From contig DATMFF010000003.1 in NCBI GenBank assembly GCA_035556735.1, forward strand, positions 62,001 to 126,000: DNA of 64,000 nt, in the 5' to 3' direction. The notes under the pieces were generated by a model. That model ran no database searches. It was not told where the DNA came from and worked only from the letters and a program-made list of their open reading frames with translations. The first letter of the stretch is position 1. Every line of letters begins with the position of its first letter. Shown piece by piece: positions 18,067 through 26,572 of the stretch. Origin of the DNA: CANJBX01 sp035556735. GTDB taxonomy: Bacteria > Pseudomonadota > Alphaproteobacteria > Rhizobiales > Xanthobacteraceae. The position numbers and the translations under genes are program-made.

Positions 18067-19215
18067 TCAGAGCACGCGCTCGGTGCTCATGTAGCCCGCG
18101 AGCAGGGCGAGGCCGAAGGCCAGCACCAGCAGCGCCGCCGCGACCTCCACGCCGCGCATGACGAGCACGCCGCTGCCGTCGCCTTGCGCGGCGATGCGCT
18201 TGGCGAAGCCCTTGGCCCCGACGGCGAGCGTCGCGATCGCGGTGGTGGTGAGGGCGGTGCCGACGCCCATCACGAACGTCGCGGCGATGCCGGCCCAGAA
18301 CAGGCTCTGCGCCAGCGCGAACACCAGCACCAGGATGGCGCCGGAGCAGGGCCGCAGGCCTACCGCGACGATGGCGGAGAGGCCGCGCTGCCAGCCGCCG
18401 GGGCCGGCGAGCTCCTGCGGCTCCGGTCCGTGGACGTGACCGTCGTGGACATGGCCGTCGTGGTCATGTCCGCCGTGCGCATGGTGGTGGTGTGCGTGCG
18501 AATGGGCATGCGCGGCGTCGTGTGCGCGGGCTTTGGCTTGTCCGGCGGAGGCGGCTGCGGCGTGATCATGCCGATGATCGCCGACAGGATGGCCGTGATG
18601 ATCGGACTGATGGGATCCATGCGCGTGGCCTTCGTGATGGTCGTGCCCGTGGCGTCCCGCACGCCACGCCGCGATGAGGCCGCGGCCCTTCACCCACGTG
18701 AGCCGCGCGCCCATCAGTGCAATCAACGCGTAGCTCGCCATTTCGATCCAGCGCACGGTATCGCCCATGGCGCGCGCGGTGACGCCGATCACGCCCGCCG
18801 CGATGGCGACGAGCGCCACCGCGACCGCAGCCTGCAGCAGCGATGCGGCGGCGGACAGGATGACGCCGCGGCGCCAGGTCTCGTCGTTGGCGACGAGGTA
18901 GGACGAGATCACCGCCTTGCCGTGACCCGGGCCGGCGGCGTGGAACACGCCGTAGAGGAAGGAGATGCCGAGCAGGGTCCACACCGCGCTGCCGTCTGCC
19001 TTGGTGGCGCGCACGAGGCCGGAGAGCGCGCGGTAGAACTCGGCCTGCTTGGCGAGGATCCAGCCGGTGATGCCGTCCGCCGGCGGCGCGGCCGGCGGCC
19101 GCGGCATGCCGAACGGGCCGGTCTGCGCCAGCGCGAGGTCGGCGAGGACGAGCACAAGCACCAGCGCCAGTGCGAGGCGCACGGCCGAGGCCGGAACCCA
19201 TCGCGCTAGGGGCAT
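18067..19215 (-). CDS. NicO-family nickel/cobalt transporter with His-rich loop
   Basis: 382 aa. After an N-terminal signal-like helix come the family motifs: LLGISFLYGVFHAAGPGHGKAV in the first half and AIVAVGLRPCSGAILVLVFAL in the second, with about six to seven helices. Between the halves is a ~75-residue loop packed with His and Asp (HGHDHHEGHAHG ... HAHSHAHHHHAHGGHDHDGH). RcnA-like members export Ni/Co; others are thought to import them. It is convergent with, and ends 12 bp from, the Co-type nitrile hydratase operon, so cobalt handling for that enzyme is a reasonable inference. Direction of transport is not decided by sequence. Confidence 0.9.
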   Translation of the reverse strand: MPLARWVPASAVRLALALVLVLVLADLALAQTGPFGMPRPPAAPPADGITGWILAKQAEFYRALSGLVRATKADGSAVWTLLGISFLYGVFHAAGPGHGKAVISSYLVANDETWRRGVILSAAASLLQAAVAVALVAIAAGVIGVTARAMGDTVRWIEMASYALIALMGARLTWVKGRGLIAAWRAGRHGHDHHEGHAHGSHQSDHHGHPVGDHRHDHAAAASAGQAKARAHDAAHAHSHAHHHHAHGGHDHDGHVHDGHVHGPEPQELAGPGGWQRGLSAIVAVGLRPCSGAILVLVFALAQSLFWAGIAATFVMGVGTALTTTAIATLAVGAKGFAKRIAAQGDGSGVLVMRGVEVAAALLVLAFGLALLAGYMSTERVL

Positions 19216-19847
19216 GTCACGAGGATCTTGCTGGCGTAGTGCGCGCCCATGCCCGCGTTCGCGTCGGAGGCCTGGAACGACTTGTCGAGCCGCTGGCTGG
19301 AGGGCGGCGGGTCCTCACCCGGGCGCTTGGTGGCCAGACTGCAGGCGGCGGGCGCGCCGGCGAGCTTGACCGGCTCGGCGTCGGCGAACGAGAAGCTCAC
19401 GAAGAACTCCGGATCGTAGATGTCGATCCGCAGGTCCTTGGACGCGACCGGCTCCTTGAACGGCAGGGTGAAATTGAGCGTCAGCGTCTCGTTCTGGTAG
19501 TCGAGCCAGTAGTCCTTCGGATCGGCGATGATGTCCTTCGCCTGCTTGCCCTCGACGTGCACGTGGTTGAAGAACTCGTATTCCTTGAGCGAGGTGACGT
19601 TCTCCTCCGCGAGCGGCTTGAGCTCCTCGCGGGTGAACTGGCCCTTCACCTTCTGCTCGAGCCCCTGGGTCGCATATTCCGAGAACATGTCGTCGAAGGT
19701 CCAGGCGTGGCGCAGCCCGCTCACGCGGCCGTCGGGCGCGTAGAGGAGCTCGGTATGCATGGTGACCCAGACGTGCGGATGCGCCTGCGCGGGCGCGGCG
19801 GCAAGGCCGAGCAGGGCGGCGACGGATAGTCCCAGGGCGCGGATCAT
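19206..19847 (-). CDS. DUF1007 periplasmic protein, partner of NicO transporter
   Basis: 213 aa with signal peptide MIRALGLSVAALLGLAAAPAQA. The mature start HPHVWVTMHTELLY and the following LRHAWTFDDMFSEYATQG are the DUF1007 signature; the immediate HPH after the cleavage site suggests an N-terminal metal site. The gene overlaps the transporter by 10 bp. DUF1007 genes are regularly found next to NicO genes, where the protein is thought to present Ni/Co on the periplasmic side. Function is by association. Confidence 0.88.
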   Translation of the reverse strand: MIRALGLSVAALLGLAAAPAQAHPHVWVTMHTELLYAPDGRVSGLRHAWTFDDMFSEYATQGLEQKVKGQFTREELKPLAEENVTSLKEYEFFNHVHVEGKQAKDIIADPKDYWLDYQNETLTLNFTLPFKEPVASKDLRIDIYDPEFFVSFSFADAEPVKLAGAPAACSLATKRPGEDPPPSSQRLDKSFQASDANAGMGAHYASKILVTCP

Positions 19848-19911
19848 GTGGAGGCGGACAATAGCATGAACTGCGGCGGAACGGAGGCTGGCGCCGCGGG
19901 GCTAAGGTTAA

Positions 19912-21507
19912 TTAGATGCCGGCCGCTCCGCCGTCGGCGCGCGGATCGTGCGCGCCCTCCATCGTGCCGTCGGGGTTAAGGACGACGGCGCCGACGTGGC
20001 CCATGGTGTCGGAATAGCCGTCGGGCAGGACATCGACGTCGTGGCCGGCCGCGAGCAGGCGGTCGATCAGGTTGCCGTCGAAGCGCGATTCGAGCCGAAG
20101 GTTGGTGACCGTGGTGCCCCAGGTGCGGCCGAGCAGCCAGCGCGGCGCGTCGATCGCGCGGTCGAGCGGCTGGCGGTAGAGCACGTGGCGCGTAAAGAGC
20201 GCGGCCTGCGACTGCGGCTGGCCGTCGCCGCCCATGGTGCCGTAGGCCATCACGCGGCCGTCGGCCAGCACGGCGAGCGCGGGGTTGAGGGTGTGGAACG
20301 GCAGCCGCCCGGGCGCGAGCGGGTTGCGGGCGCGCGCATCGAGCGAGAAGCTGGCGCCGCGGTTCTGCATGAGGATGCCGGTGCGCGGCAGCACGCAGCC
20401 CGAGCCGAACTCCCAGTAGATCGACTGGATGTAGGAGACGACGAGGCCCGAGGCGTCGGCGGCGCCCATCCAGATCGTGTCGCCCTCGCCGTAAGGCGCC
20501 GGCCAGCGCGCGGCCTTGCGAGGGTCGATCTTCGCCGCCTCAGCGTCGAGGAAGGCCGGCGAGAGAAAGCGCGCGAGATCGCCGGTCATGTGCGCGGGAT
20601 CGGTGACGACTTCGTCGCGCACGCGGAAGGCGCGCTTGGTCGCCTCGACAAGACCGTGCACGTGCTCGAAGCTCTCCGCCTGCGCGACGCGCAGGCGCTC
20701 GAAGAGCGCGAGGATCATCAGCGAGGCCAGCCCCTGGGTCGGCGGCGGCGTGTTGTAGAGCGTGCCGGCCTGCAGGTTTGCGCGCAGCGGCTCGGCGACG
20801 CGCGCGCAATAGCGTTCCAAGTCGGCGCGCGTGACCGGGCTGCCGATGCGCTCGAGGTCGGCGGCGATCTCGCGCGCGACGTCGCCGCGGTAGAAGTCGG
20901 CGAGGCCGGCGTGGGCGATGTGCTCGAGGGTGTCGGCGAGGACGCTCTGGGTGAGCCGCGTGCCGGCCGCCGGCGGCTTGCCCTCGGGCAGGAACGCCGC
21001 GGCGAAGCCGGGCATGTCCTTAAGTTCGGCGAGCTTGTCGTGCGAGAGCTGCGCCTGGCTGCGCGTGACGACATAGCCCTCGCGCGCCTGGCGGATCGCC
21101 GCGCCGAGCAGCACGTCAAGCGGCAGCCGGCCGCCGAACGCGCGCGCGGCCTCCTGGGCGAGCGCCCAGCCCGCGACGGCGGCGGGCACGGTGAGCGCCG
21201 CCAGCGGTCCGCGCGTCGGGATCTCGTCGTGGCCGTGGTCGCGGTAGAAGCCGATGGTGGCGCGCGCGCCGGCGGGGCCGGCGGCCATCAGCGCGCGCAC
21301 GCGTCCCGAGGGCTCGCGCATGAGCCAGAAGCCGTCGCCGCCGAGGTGGTTCATGTGTGGATAGACGGCGGCAATCGAGGCCGCCATGGCGATCATGGCT
21401 TCGAGCGCGTTGCCGCCTTCGGCCAAGACCGCGCGGCCGGCCTGCGCCGCGGCGGCGTGCGGGGCGCAGCACACGCCCTGGCGGTGTCCGGCGGAGTAAA
21501 GGTCCAT
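19912..21507 (-). CDS. Gamma-glutamyltransferase-family Ntn hydrolase (possibly oxamate-amidohydrolase-like)
   Basis: 531 aa proenzyme, cleaved by itself into two chains. The autocleavage Thr is T344 in the segment GEGDTIWMGAADASGLVVSYIQS. True gamma-glutamyltransferases have TTH at this site; here it reads DTIW, a pattern I associate with HpxW-type oxamate amidohydrolases. Other family features are the N-terminal GGNALEAMIAMAASIAAVYPHMNHLGGDGF, the TPPPTQGLASL strand, and YGTMGGDGQPQSQ. No signal peptide is evident, unlike periplasmic Ggt. ATG 21507 is preferred over an upstream TTG. It follows the M3 peptidase gene by 9 bp. Confidence 0.85.
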   Translation of the reverse strand: MDLYSAGHRQGVCCAPHAAAAQAGRAVLAEGGNALEAMIAMAASIAAVYPHMNHLGGDGFWLMREPSGRVRALMAAGPAGARATIGFYRDHGHDEIPTRGPLAALTVPAAVAGWALAQEAARAFGGRLPLDVLLGAAIRQAREGYVVTRSQAQLSHDKLAELKDMPGFAAAFLPEGKPPAAGTRLTQSVLADTLEHIAHAGLADFYRGDVAREIAADLERIGSPVTRADLERYCARVAEPLRANLQAGTLYNTPPPTQGLASLMILALFERLRVAQAESFEHVHGLVEATKRAFRVRDEVVTDPAHMTGDLARFLSPAFLDAEAAKIDPRKAARWPAPYGEGDTIWMGAADASGLVVSYIQSIYWEFGSGCVLPRTGILMQNRGASFSLDARARNPLAPGRLPFHTLNPALAVLADGRVMAYGTMGGDGQPQSQAALFTRHVLYRQPLDRAIDAPRWLLGRTWGTTVTNLRLESRFDGNLIDRLLAAGHDVDVLPDGYSDTMGHVGAVVLNPDGTMEGAHDPRADGGAAGI

Positions 21508-21516
21508 GGGCAAGCC

Positions 21517-23586
21517 TTACGCCGCGGCGGGCAGGAAGCCGCGCTTGCGCAGCAGCGCGTCGGGCGTCGGCAGGCGGCCGCGGAAGGCGATGTAGGCCTC
21601 GGCCGGGTCGCGCCGGTTGCCGGCGGCGTAGATGTTGTCGCGCAGCTTCGCGGCGACGGTTGGGTCGAAGGCGTCGCCGGTCTCGGCAAAGGCCGCGAAG
21701 GCGTCGGCGTCCATCACCTCCGACCACATGTAGCTGTAATAGGCCGCGGCATAGCCGCCGCCCGAGAACACGTGGGCGAAATGCGGCGGGCGGTGCCGCA
21801 TGACGATCTCCTGCGGCATGCCGATGCGCGCGAGCGCCTCGCGCTCGAAGCCGGGTACGTCGAGGCTTTCCGCCGAGGCGAGCTCGTGCAGGTCGAGATC
21901 GACCAGCGCCGAGGCGACGTACTCGACCGTGGCGAAGCCCTGGTTGAAGGTGCGCGCGGCGAGGAGCTTGCCGAGCAGCGCCTCGGGCATCGGCTCGCCG
22001 GTCGCGTGGTGGCGCGCGAAGCCGCGCAGCACCTGCGGCTGCTCCAGCCAGTGCTCGTAGAGCTGCGAGGGCAGTTCGACGAAGTCGGTGGCGACGCGGG
22101 TGCCCGAGATGGCGGGGTAGGTCACGTCCGAGAGCAGGGCGTGCAGCGCATGCCCGAACTCGTGGAACAGGGTGCGCGCGTCGTCGAACGAGAGCAGGGT
22201 CGTCTGCCCGGCCGGCGCCTTGGAGAAGTTCATGACGTTGACGACGAGCGGGCGCACGTCGCCGTCGAGCCTGCGCTGGTCGCGCAGCGTGGTCATCCAG
22301 GCGCCGCTGCGCTTGGAGGGCCGGGCGAAGTAGTCGCCGAAGAACAGGCCGAGGTGGCGGCCGTCGGCGCCGCGCACGTCGAACGTGCGCACGTCCGGGT
22401 GCCAGACCGGCACGTCGCTGCGCGGCGTGAAGGTCAGCCCGAACAGGCGGCCCGCGCAGTCGAAGGCGGCGGCGATCATGTTGTCGAGCGCGAGGTAGGG
22501 CTTGATCTCGCCCTCGTCGAGGTCGAAATGCGCCTTGCGCAGCTTCTCGGCATAGTAGCGCCAGTCCCAGGCGGCGAGCTTGGAGTTGCCGCCCTCGGCC
22601 TGGATCAGCGCCTGCAGGGCGTCGCGGTCGGCGAGCGCGCGCGCGCGCGCCGGCTGCCACACCCGCATGAGCAGATCGCGCACCGCCTGCGGGCTCTTGG
22701 CCATGGCGTCGTCATGGCGGTACTGGGCGAAATTGTCGTACCCGAGCAGGCGGGCGCGCTCGGCCCGCAGCGCCACGGTCTCGGCGATGATCGCCTTGTT
22801 GTCGGTCTTGTCGTTGTTGTCGCCGCGGGCGATCCAGGCGCGGAACGCCTTCTCGCGCAGGTCGCGGCGGCGCGAGGACTGCAGGAACGGCTCGACGCTC
22901 GAACGCGACAATGTGACCACATGCTTGCCGGGCAGGCCGCGCTCCTCGGCGGCCTCGCGCGCGGCGGTGCGCAAAAAATCCGGCAGGCCCGCGAGGTCGT
23001 CCTCGCCCTCGAGCGGCAGCGTCCAGGACTGCTCGTCGGCCAGCACGTTCTGGCTGAACGTCGTGCCGAGGGCGGCGAGCCGCTCGGTGATCTGCGCCAG
23101 CCGCTGCTTCTTCGCCGCATCGAGGCCCGCCCCGGCGCGGCGGAAGCTGGTGTGGTAGCGCTCCAGCACGCGCGCCTGCTCGGCGTTCAGGTCGAGCGTC
23201 TCGCGCGTCCCCCAGAGCGCGTCGATACGCGCGAACAGGGCGTCGTCGAGCCGGATGCGGGTCCAGTGCGCCGCCAGGCGGGGGGACATCTCGCGCTCGA
23301 CCGCCAGCAGCACATCGTTGGTGTGCGCTCCCGCCAGCGCATGGAAGACCGACGAGACGCGGTCGAGCAGGCGCCCGGACCGCTCCAGCGCGACGATGGT
23401 GTTCTCGAAGGTCGGCGACGCCGGGTCCGCCGAGATGGTTTCGACTTCCGTGTCGTGCTCGGCCAGCGCCCGTGCGAAGGCCGGCGCGAAGTGCTCGGGC
23501 CTGATCGCGCCGAAGGGAGGCGCGTCCTGCGACGTCGTCCAGTCGGCGAGCAGGGGATTGGCGTCGGCGTCTGCTGTCGTGCCCAT
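21517..23586 (-). CDS. M3-family zinc metallopeptidase (oligopeptidase A / dipeptidyl carboxypeptidase type)
   Basis: 689 aa, typical for cytoplasmic Dcp/PrlC. The zinc motif HEFGH spans H475-H479, with the third ligand Glu expected in ATDFVELPSQLYEHW shortly after. The N-terminal helical domain carries FGAIRPEHFAPAFARAL. There is no signal peptide, so it degrades peptides in the cytoplasm. It is the first gene of a pair with the gamma-glutamyltransferase-family gene, suggesting joint use in peptide or glutathione-derivative breakdown. Confidence 0.92.
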   Translation of the reverse strand: MGTTADADANPLLADWTTSQDAPPFGAIRPEHFAPAFARALAEHDTEVETISADPASPTFENTIVALERSGRLLDRVSSVFHALAGAHTNDVLLAVEREMSPRLAAHWTRIRLDDALFARIDALWGTRETLDLNAEQARVLERYHTSFRRAGAGLDAAKKQRLAQITERLAALGTTFSQNVLADEQSWTLPLEGEDDLAGLPDFLRTAAREAAEERGLPGKHVVTLSRSSVEPFLQSSRRRDLREKAFRAWIARGDNNDKTDNKAIIAETVALRAERARLLGYDNFAQYRHDDAMAKSPQAVRDLLMRVWQPARARALADRDALQALIQAEGGNSKLAAWDWRYYAEKLRKAHFDLDEGEIKPYLALDNMIAAAFDCAGRLFGLTFTPRSDVPVWHPDVRTFDVRGADGRHLGLFFGDYFARPSKRSGAWMTTLRDQRRLDGDVRPLVVNVMNFSKAPAGQTTLLSFDDARTLFHEFGHALHALLSDVTYPAISGTRVATDFVELPSQLYEHWLEQPQVLRGFARHHATGEPMPEALLGKLLAARTFNQGFATVEYVASALVDLDLHELASAESLDVPGFEREALARIGMPQEIVMRHRPPHFAHVFSGGGYAAAYYSYMWSEVMDADAFAAFAETGDAFDPTVAAKLRDNIYAAGNRRDPAEAYIAFRGRLPTPDALLRKRGFLPAAA

Positions 23587-23673
23587 GGCGTGTTCTGGCC
23601 CTGTCGGAGGTGATTCTGGCCTTGATATCGTCGCACAAATCCGAAAAAGTCCCGGCTCGCAACGAGGTAAGCC

Positions 23674-23931
23674 ATGCTGGACCCCGCTTCAACCAAGCCC
23701 CGCCGCATCCTGTGGCAGAATGTCTCGACGGTGATCTCCGCCGCGATCCTGCTGGGCGCTGAAGTGTTCGGCGCCGCCTTCGCCGGCGGCTGGGCGCTGG
23801 CCAACCTGTTCAGTCTCGGGGTCTACGGCGAGTACATCCTCACCGGCCTGTTCTTCCTCGGCGGCATCGCCATCATGGCGGCGTTCGTGCGCAACGGCAT
23901 GCGCGTCGAGCCGTTCACCGCCGCGCGCTGA
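23674..23931 (+). CDS. Small two-helix membrane protein, conserved hypothetical
   Basis: 85 aa. Two hydrophobic stretches are visible: about residues 19-48 (ISAAILLGAEVFGAAFAGGW...) and 55-72 (ILTGLFFLGGIAIMAAF), joined by a short YGEY turn. The start at 23674 has CGAGG upstream. It is divergent from the M3 peptidase gene with an 87-bp gap. I do not recognise a functional family; similar small membrane proteins are common in Hyphomicrobiales. Confidence 0.7.
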   Translation: MLDPASTKPRRILWQNVSTVISAAILLGAEVFGAAFAGGWALANLFSLGVYGEYILTGLFFLGGIAIMAAFVRNGMRVEPFTAAR

Positions 23932-24680
23932 CCGGCGCCGGCCTCGCCTCTCTCCATCGCGAAAACGTTAACGCCGCTACCGCCGTCGTCCGTCGGCACG
24001 CCGGCCGCAGGTTGCGACGGCTCGTGCTCAGTCTCGTCACAGTGCCGCCACGCATCGGGCTACGCGAGGACAGCGAGCGTCCTCGCGCGCCGACTCAGCC
24101 GCGCGAATCCGCCGCCTGACGCGGCGTGCGAGCCGCCAAACTTTACGGACTGTTAAAGGTGCGACGCGCTCGAGCGCACGCAGCGGCGCGCATCGCAAAA
24201 AAACTCTTGCGTGGCGAGAGCAAATTACTTATCTGCCCACTTGCTCAATTTCGCACGTGCCTGTGGCCGTGTGTCGGTCGGTGGGCATCCGGACAAGAGG
24301 CCGGACAGCCGCCCGGAGTGAGACCGGAAGACAGCAAGTCGCGAGACCGCTGATCAACTGGTCGCCAGCAGCTCCGAACACTTGACCGGCAGCCGGAGGC
24401 GAAACCGGCATACCTCGTTCTCAACGAGGGACGCGGCTTAAAGCAACGACGGGATGAGCTTCTTTGGTCTCTGCCGGTCTCCACCACCGGCGCGGGTCAC
24501 CGTTGAGGCTTGTTCATCATTGCCGGCCGTGCGGAGCGGGGCTCTCCCCACTCCAATCCAAGGCAGAATGAGCGGGTAACGAGCGCTCTCGCCATCGCGG
24601 TTCCATCGCGCGCGGGCGACAGCATCGCCATCCGCATCATCCGGGCGGTCCGCCGCCCCAGCGCCGTGGGGAGTAGCGCC
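23932..24680 (+). promoter_or_regulatory. Long structured leader of the ornithine decarboxylase gene (candidate speF motif RNA)
   Basis: 749 bp without a convincing conventional gene, upstream of the decarboxylase. Its 3' 400 bp holds many stems: GCCGG/CCGGC near 24390, a perfect 7-bp hairpin CCTCGTT-CTC-AACGAGG at 24413-24429, and GCCGGT/ACCGGC at 24473-24491. Alphaproteobacteria carry a published structured RNA, the speF motif, in just this position; I cannot confirm the match without a covariance model. The 5' 200 bp show nothing I recognise. A 41-codon upstream ORF lies at 24454-24579. Confidence 0.5.
24454..24579 (+). CDS. Candidate 41-codon upstream ORF in the decarboxylase leader
   Basis: It starts MSFFGLCRSPPPARVTVEAC and ends ...QGRMSG, ~100 bp before the decarboxylase start. 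It contains the consecutive Pro codons typical of ribosome-stalling leaders (SPPPAR). The RBS is weak (CGACGGG). The polyamine-sensing speF leader of enterobacteria works by stalling on a short upstream peptide, so a parallel is possible. It could equally be a chance frame. Confidence 0.25.
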   Translation: MSFFGLCRSPPPARVTVEACSSLPAVRSGALPTPIQGRMSG

Positions 24681-25820
24681 ATGACCGAGCGCATCCGCGA
24701 GTTTCTGCGCAATCGCCGTGCCGAGGGCCTGGAGGGCCCTTGCCTCGTCGTCGACCTCGATGTCGTGCGCGACAACTACAACGCCTTCGCCAAGGCATTG
24801 CCCGACACGCGCGTGTTCTACGCCGTGAAGGCCAATCCCGCGCCGGAGGTGCTCAAGCTGTTGGCCGGCCTCGGCTCGAGCTTCGATACCGCCTCGGTCG
24901 CCGAGATCGAGATGGTGCTCGCGGCCGGCGCCACGCCCGACCGCATCTCCTATGGCAACACCATCAAGAAGGAGCGTGACATCGCGCGCGCCTTCGAGCT
25001 GGGCGTTCGCCTGTTCGCGGTCGACTGCAAGGCCGAGGTGGAGAAGATCGCGCGGGCCGCGCCCGGATCGCGCGTGTTCTGCCGCTTCCTGCACGACTGC
25101 GCCGGCGCCGAATGGCCGCTGTCGCGCAAGTTCGGCTGCGAGCCGGCGATGGCGATCGACGTGCTGGAGCACGCGCACCGGCTGGGCCTCGTGCCGCATG
25201 GCGTGTCGTTCCACGTCGGCTCCCAGCAGCGCAACACCGGCGCCTGGGACGGTGCGCTGGCCGCGGCGGCCATGATCTTCCGCGAGTGCGCCGAGCGCGG
25301 CATCTCGCTGAGCATGGTCAACCTCGGCGGCGGCTTCCCGACCAAGTACCTGAAGAAGGTGCCGACGGTGAAGCTGTACGGCAACGCCATCTTCCAGGGC
25401 CTGCGCAAGCACTTCGGCAACCGCATCCCGGAGACGATCATCGAGCCGGGCCGTGGTATGGTCGGCAATGCCGGCACGATCGAGGCCGAGGTGGTGCTGG
25501 TCTCCAGGAAGAGCGAGAAGGACGAGGTGCGCTGGGTCTATCTCGACATCGGCAAGTTCGGCGGCCTGGCGGAGACGATCGACGAGTCGATCCGCTATCC
25601 GATCCGGACCCCGCGCGATGGCGACAAGGTGGCGCCCTGCATCCTCGCTGGGCCGACCTGCGACTCGGTCGACGTGCTGTACGAGAAGAACCCGTACCCG
25701 CTCCCGGTCAGCCTGGAGATCGGCGACAGGGTGCTGATCGAAGGCACGGGCGCCTATACGGCGACCTACTCGTCGGTGGCGTTCAACGGCTTCGCGCCGT
25801 TGCAGACGTTCCACATCTGA
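24681..25820 (+). CDS. Ornithine (ornithine/lysine) decarboxylase, alanine-racemase fold
   Basis: 379 aa. PLP-dependent type III-fold decarboxylase making putrescine. The PLP lysine is K50 in YAVKANP; the glycine-rich phosphate loop is NLGGGFPTKY; EPGRGMVG and GPTCDSVD (C327, catalytic, at the dimer interface) complete the eukaryote-like ODC signature. ATG 24681 is preceded by GGGGAG and gives the family's normal N terminus; the longer frame reads back into the leader. It opens an operon with a GNAT gene and homospermidine synthase, so the putrescine product is used at once. Confidence 0.92.
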   Translation: MTERIREFLRNRRAEGLEGPCLVVDLDVVRDNYNAFAKALPDTRVFYAVKANPAPEVLKLLAGLGSSFDTASVAEIEMVLAAGATPDRISYGNTIKKERDIARAFELGVRLFAVDCKAEVEKIARAAPGSRVFCRFLHDCAGAEWPLSRKFGCEPAMAIDVLEHAHRLGLVPHGVSFHVGSQQRNTGAWDGALAAAAMIFRECAERGISLSMVNLGGGFPTKYLKKVPTVKLYGNAIFQGLRKHFGNRIPETIIEPGRGMVGNAGTIEAEVVLVSRKSEKDEVRWVYLDIGKFGGLAETIDESIRYPIRTPRDGDKVAPCILAGPTCDSVDVLYEKNPYPLPVSLEIGDRVLIEGTGAYTATYSSVAFNGFAPLQTFHI

Positions 25821-25825
25821 CGCTC

Positions 25826-25847
25826 GGGAGCCGGTACGCCGGCTCCC
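25826..25847 (+). terminator. Perfect 9-bp hairpin after the decarboxylase gene
   Basis: GGGAGCCGG-TACG-CCGGCTCCC, beginning 5 bp after the stop codon. There is no T-run, so it is either a weak or factor-assisted terminator or a 3'-stabilising hairpin that sets different mRNA levels for the decarboxylase and the two genes after it. Confidence 0.6.
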
Positions 25848-25918
25848 ATTCCGCAAACCCGGAATTTGGTTCCGCCCTCTTTGGGCCCGCGCTCGCGCGC
25901 GCCCGTCAGGAGCTGACC

Positions 25919-26476
25919 ATGGTGACCATTCGAAACGAGACATCGGCGGACGTGCGGGCGCGCAACGCGCTGCTCGACCTGGCCTATGGGCCGGTCCGCT
26001 TCAAGAAGCCTTCCGAGAAGCTGCGGCGCGGCCGGCTGCCGGCCGACGGGCTGTCGCTCGTCGCCTGCGACGGCGGACGCATCGTCGGCACGGTGCGGCT
26101 GTGGAATGTCGATGCGGGGGGCGGGCGCCCGGCGCTGCTGCTCGGCCCGCTCGCCGTGCATCCCGACTGGCGCAACCGCGGCGTCGGCGGCGAGCTCATG
26201 CGGCGCGCGCTGCGCAATGCGCGCCTGACCGGGCACCGCGCCGTGCTGCTGGTGGGCGATGCGGACTACTACGGCCGCTTCGGCTTCACCGCCGACAAGT
26301 CCGGCGCTCTCGTCCTGCCCGGCCTGCATGAGCGGCACCGGCTGCTCGGCCTCGAACTGGCGTCCGGGGCGCTCGACGGCGCGCGCGGCCTCATCGCCGC
26401 CAGCGGTCGTCCGGCGCGCGCGGCACGGCCCGCGGCCTCGGGCGTTTCCTTCCACCGGGCGGCCCGCGCCGCCTGA
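25919..26476 (+). CDS. GNAT-family N-acetyltransferase (YhbS-like) in the polyamine operon
   Basis: 185 aa. The acetyl-CoA loop is LGPLAVHPDWRNRGVGGELMRRAL, the standard RxxGxG/A motif (RNRGVGG), followed by VLLVGDADYYGRFGF, the YhbS-type motif B. AGGAG precedes the ATG by 7 bases. It lies between ornithine decarboxylase and homospermidine synthase. Polyamine acetylation is tempting but unproven, because YhbS proteins have varied acceptors. Confidence 0.85.
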   Translation: MVTIRNETSADVRARNALLDLAYGPVRFKKPSEKLRRGRLPADGLSLVACDGGRIVGTVRLWNVDAGGGRPALLLGPLAVHPDWRNRGVGGELMRRALRNARLTGHRAVLLVGDADYYGRFGFTADKSGALVLPGLHERHRLLGLELASGALDGARGLIAASGRPARAARPAASGVSFHRAARAA

Positions 26477-26572
26477 CATCCACAAGAATCAGGCATCGGG
26501 GCGCCGCGTGACTTGCGCGGCGTCCCGTCGTCGAGTTTTTACCCCAGCAAGACCACCGGAGCTTGACGCATC

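Noticed and set aside
19948..23613. 1221-codon open frame on the plus strand
   Set aside because: It is antisense to the M3 peptidase and gamma-glutamyltransferase-family genes; the translation is Arg/Gly/Val/Glu-rich without domains, as produced by high-GC third-position bias.
24126..24353. 75-codon plus-strand frame in the decarboxylase leader
   Set aside because: No RBS, Arg/Ala-rich start, and it overlaps the region likely to form RNA structure; nothing supports translation.
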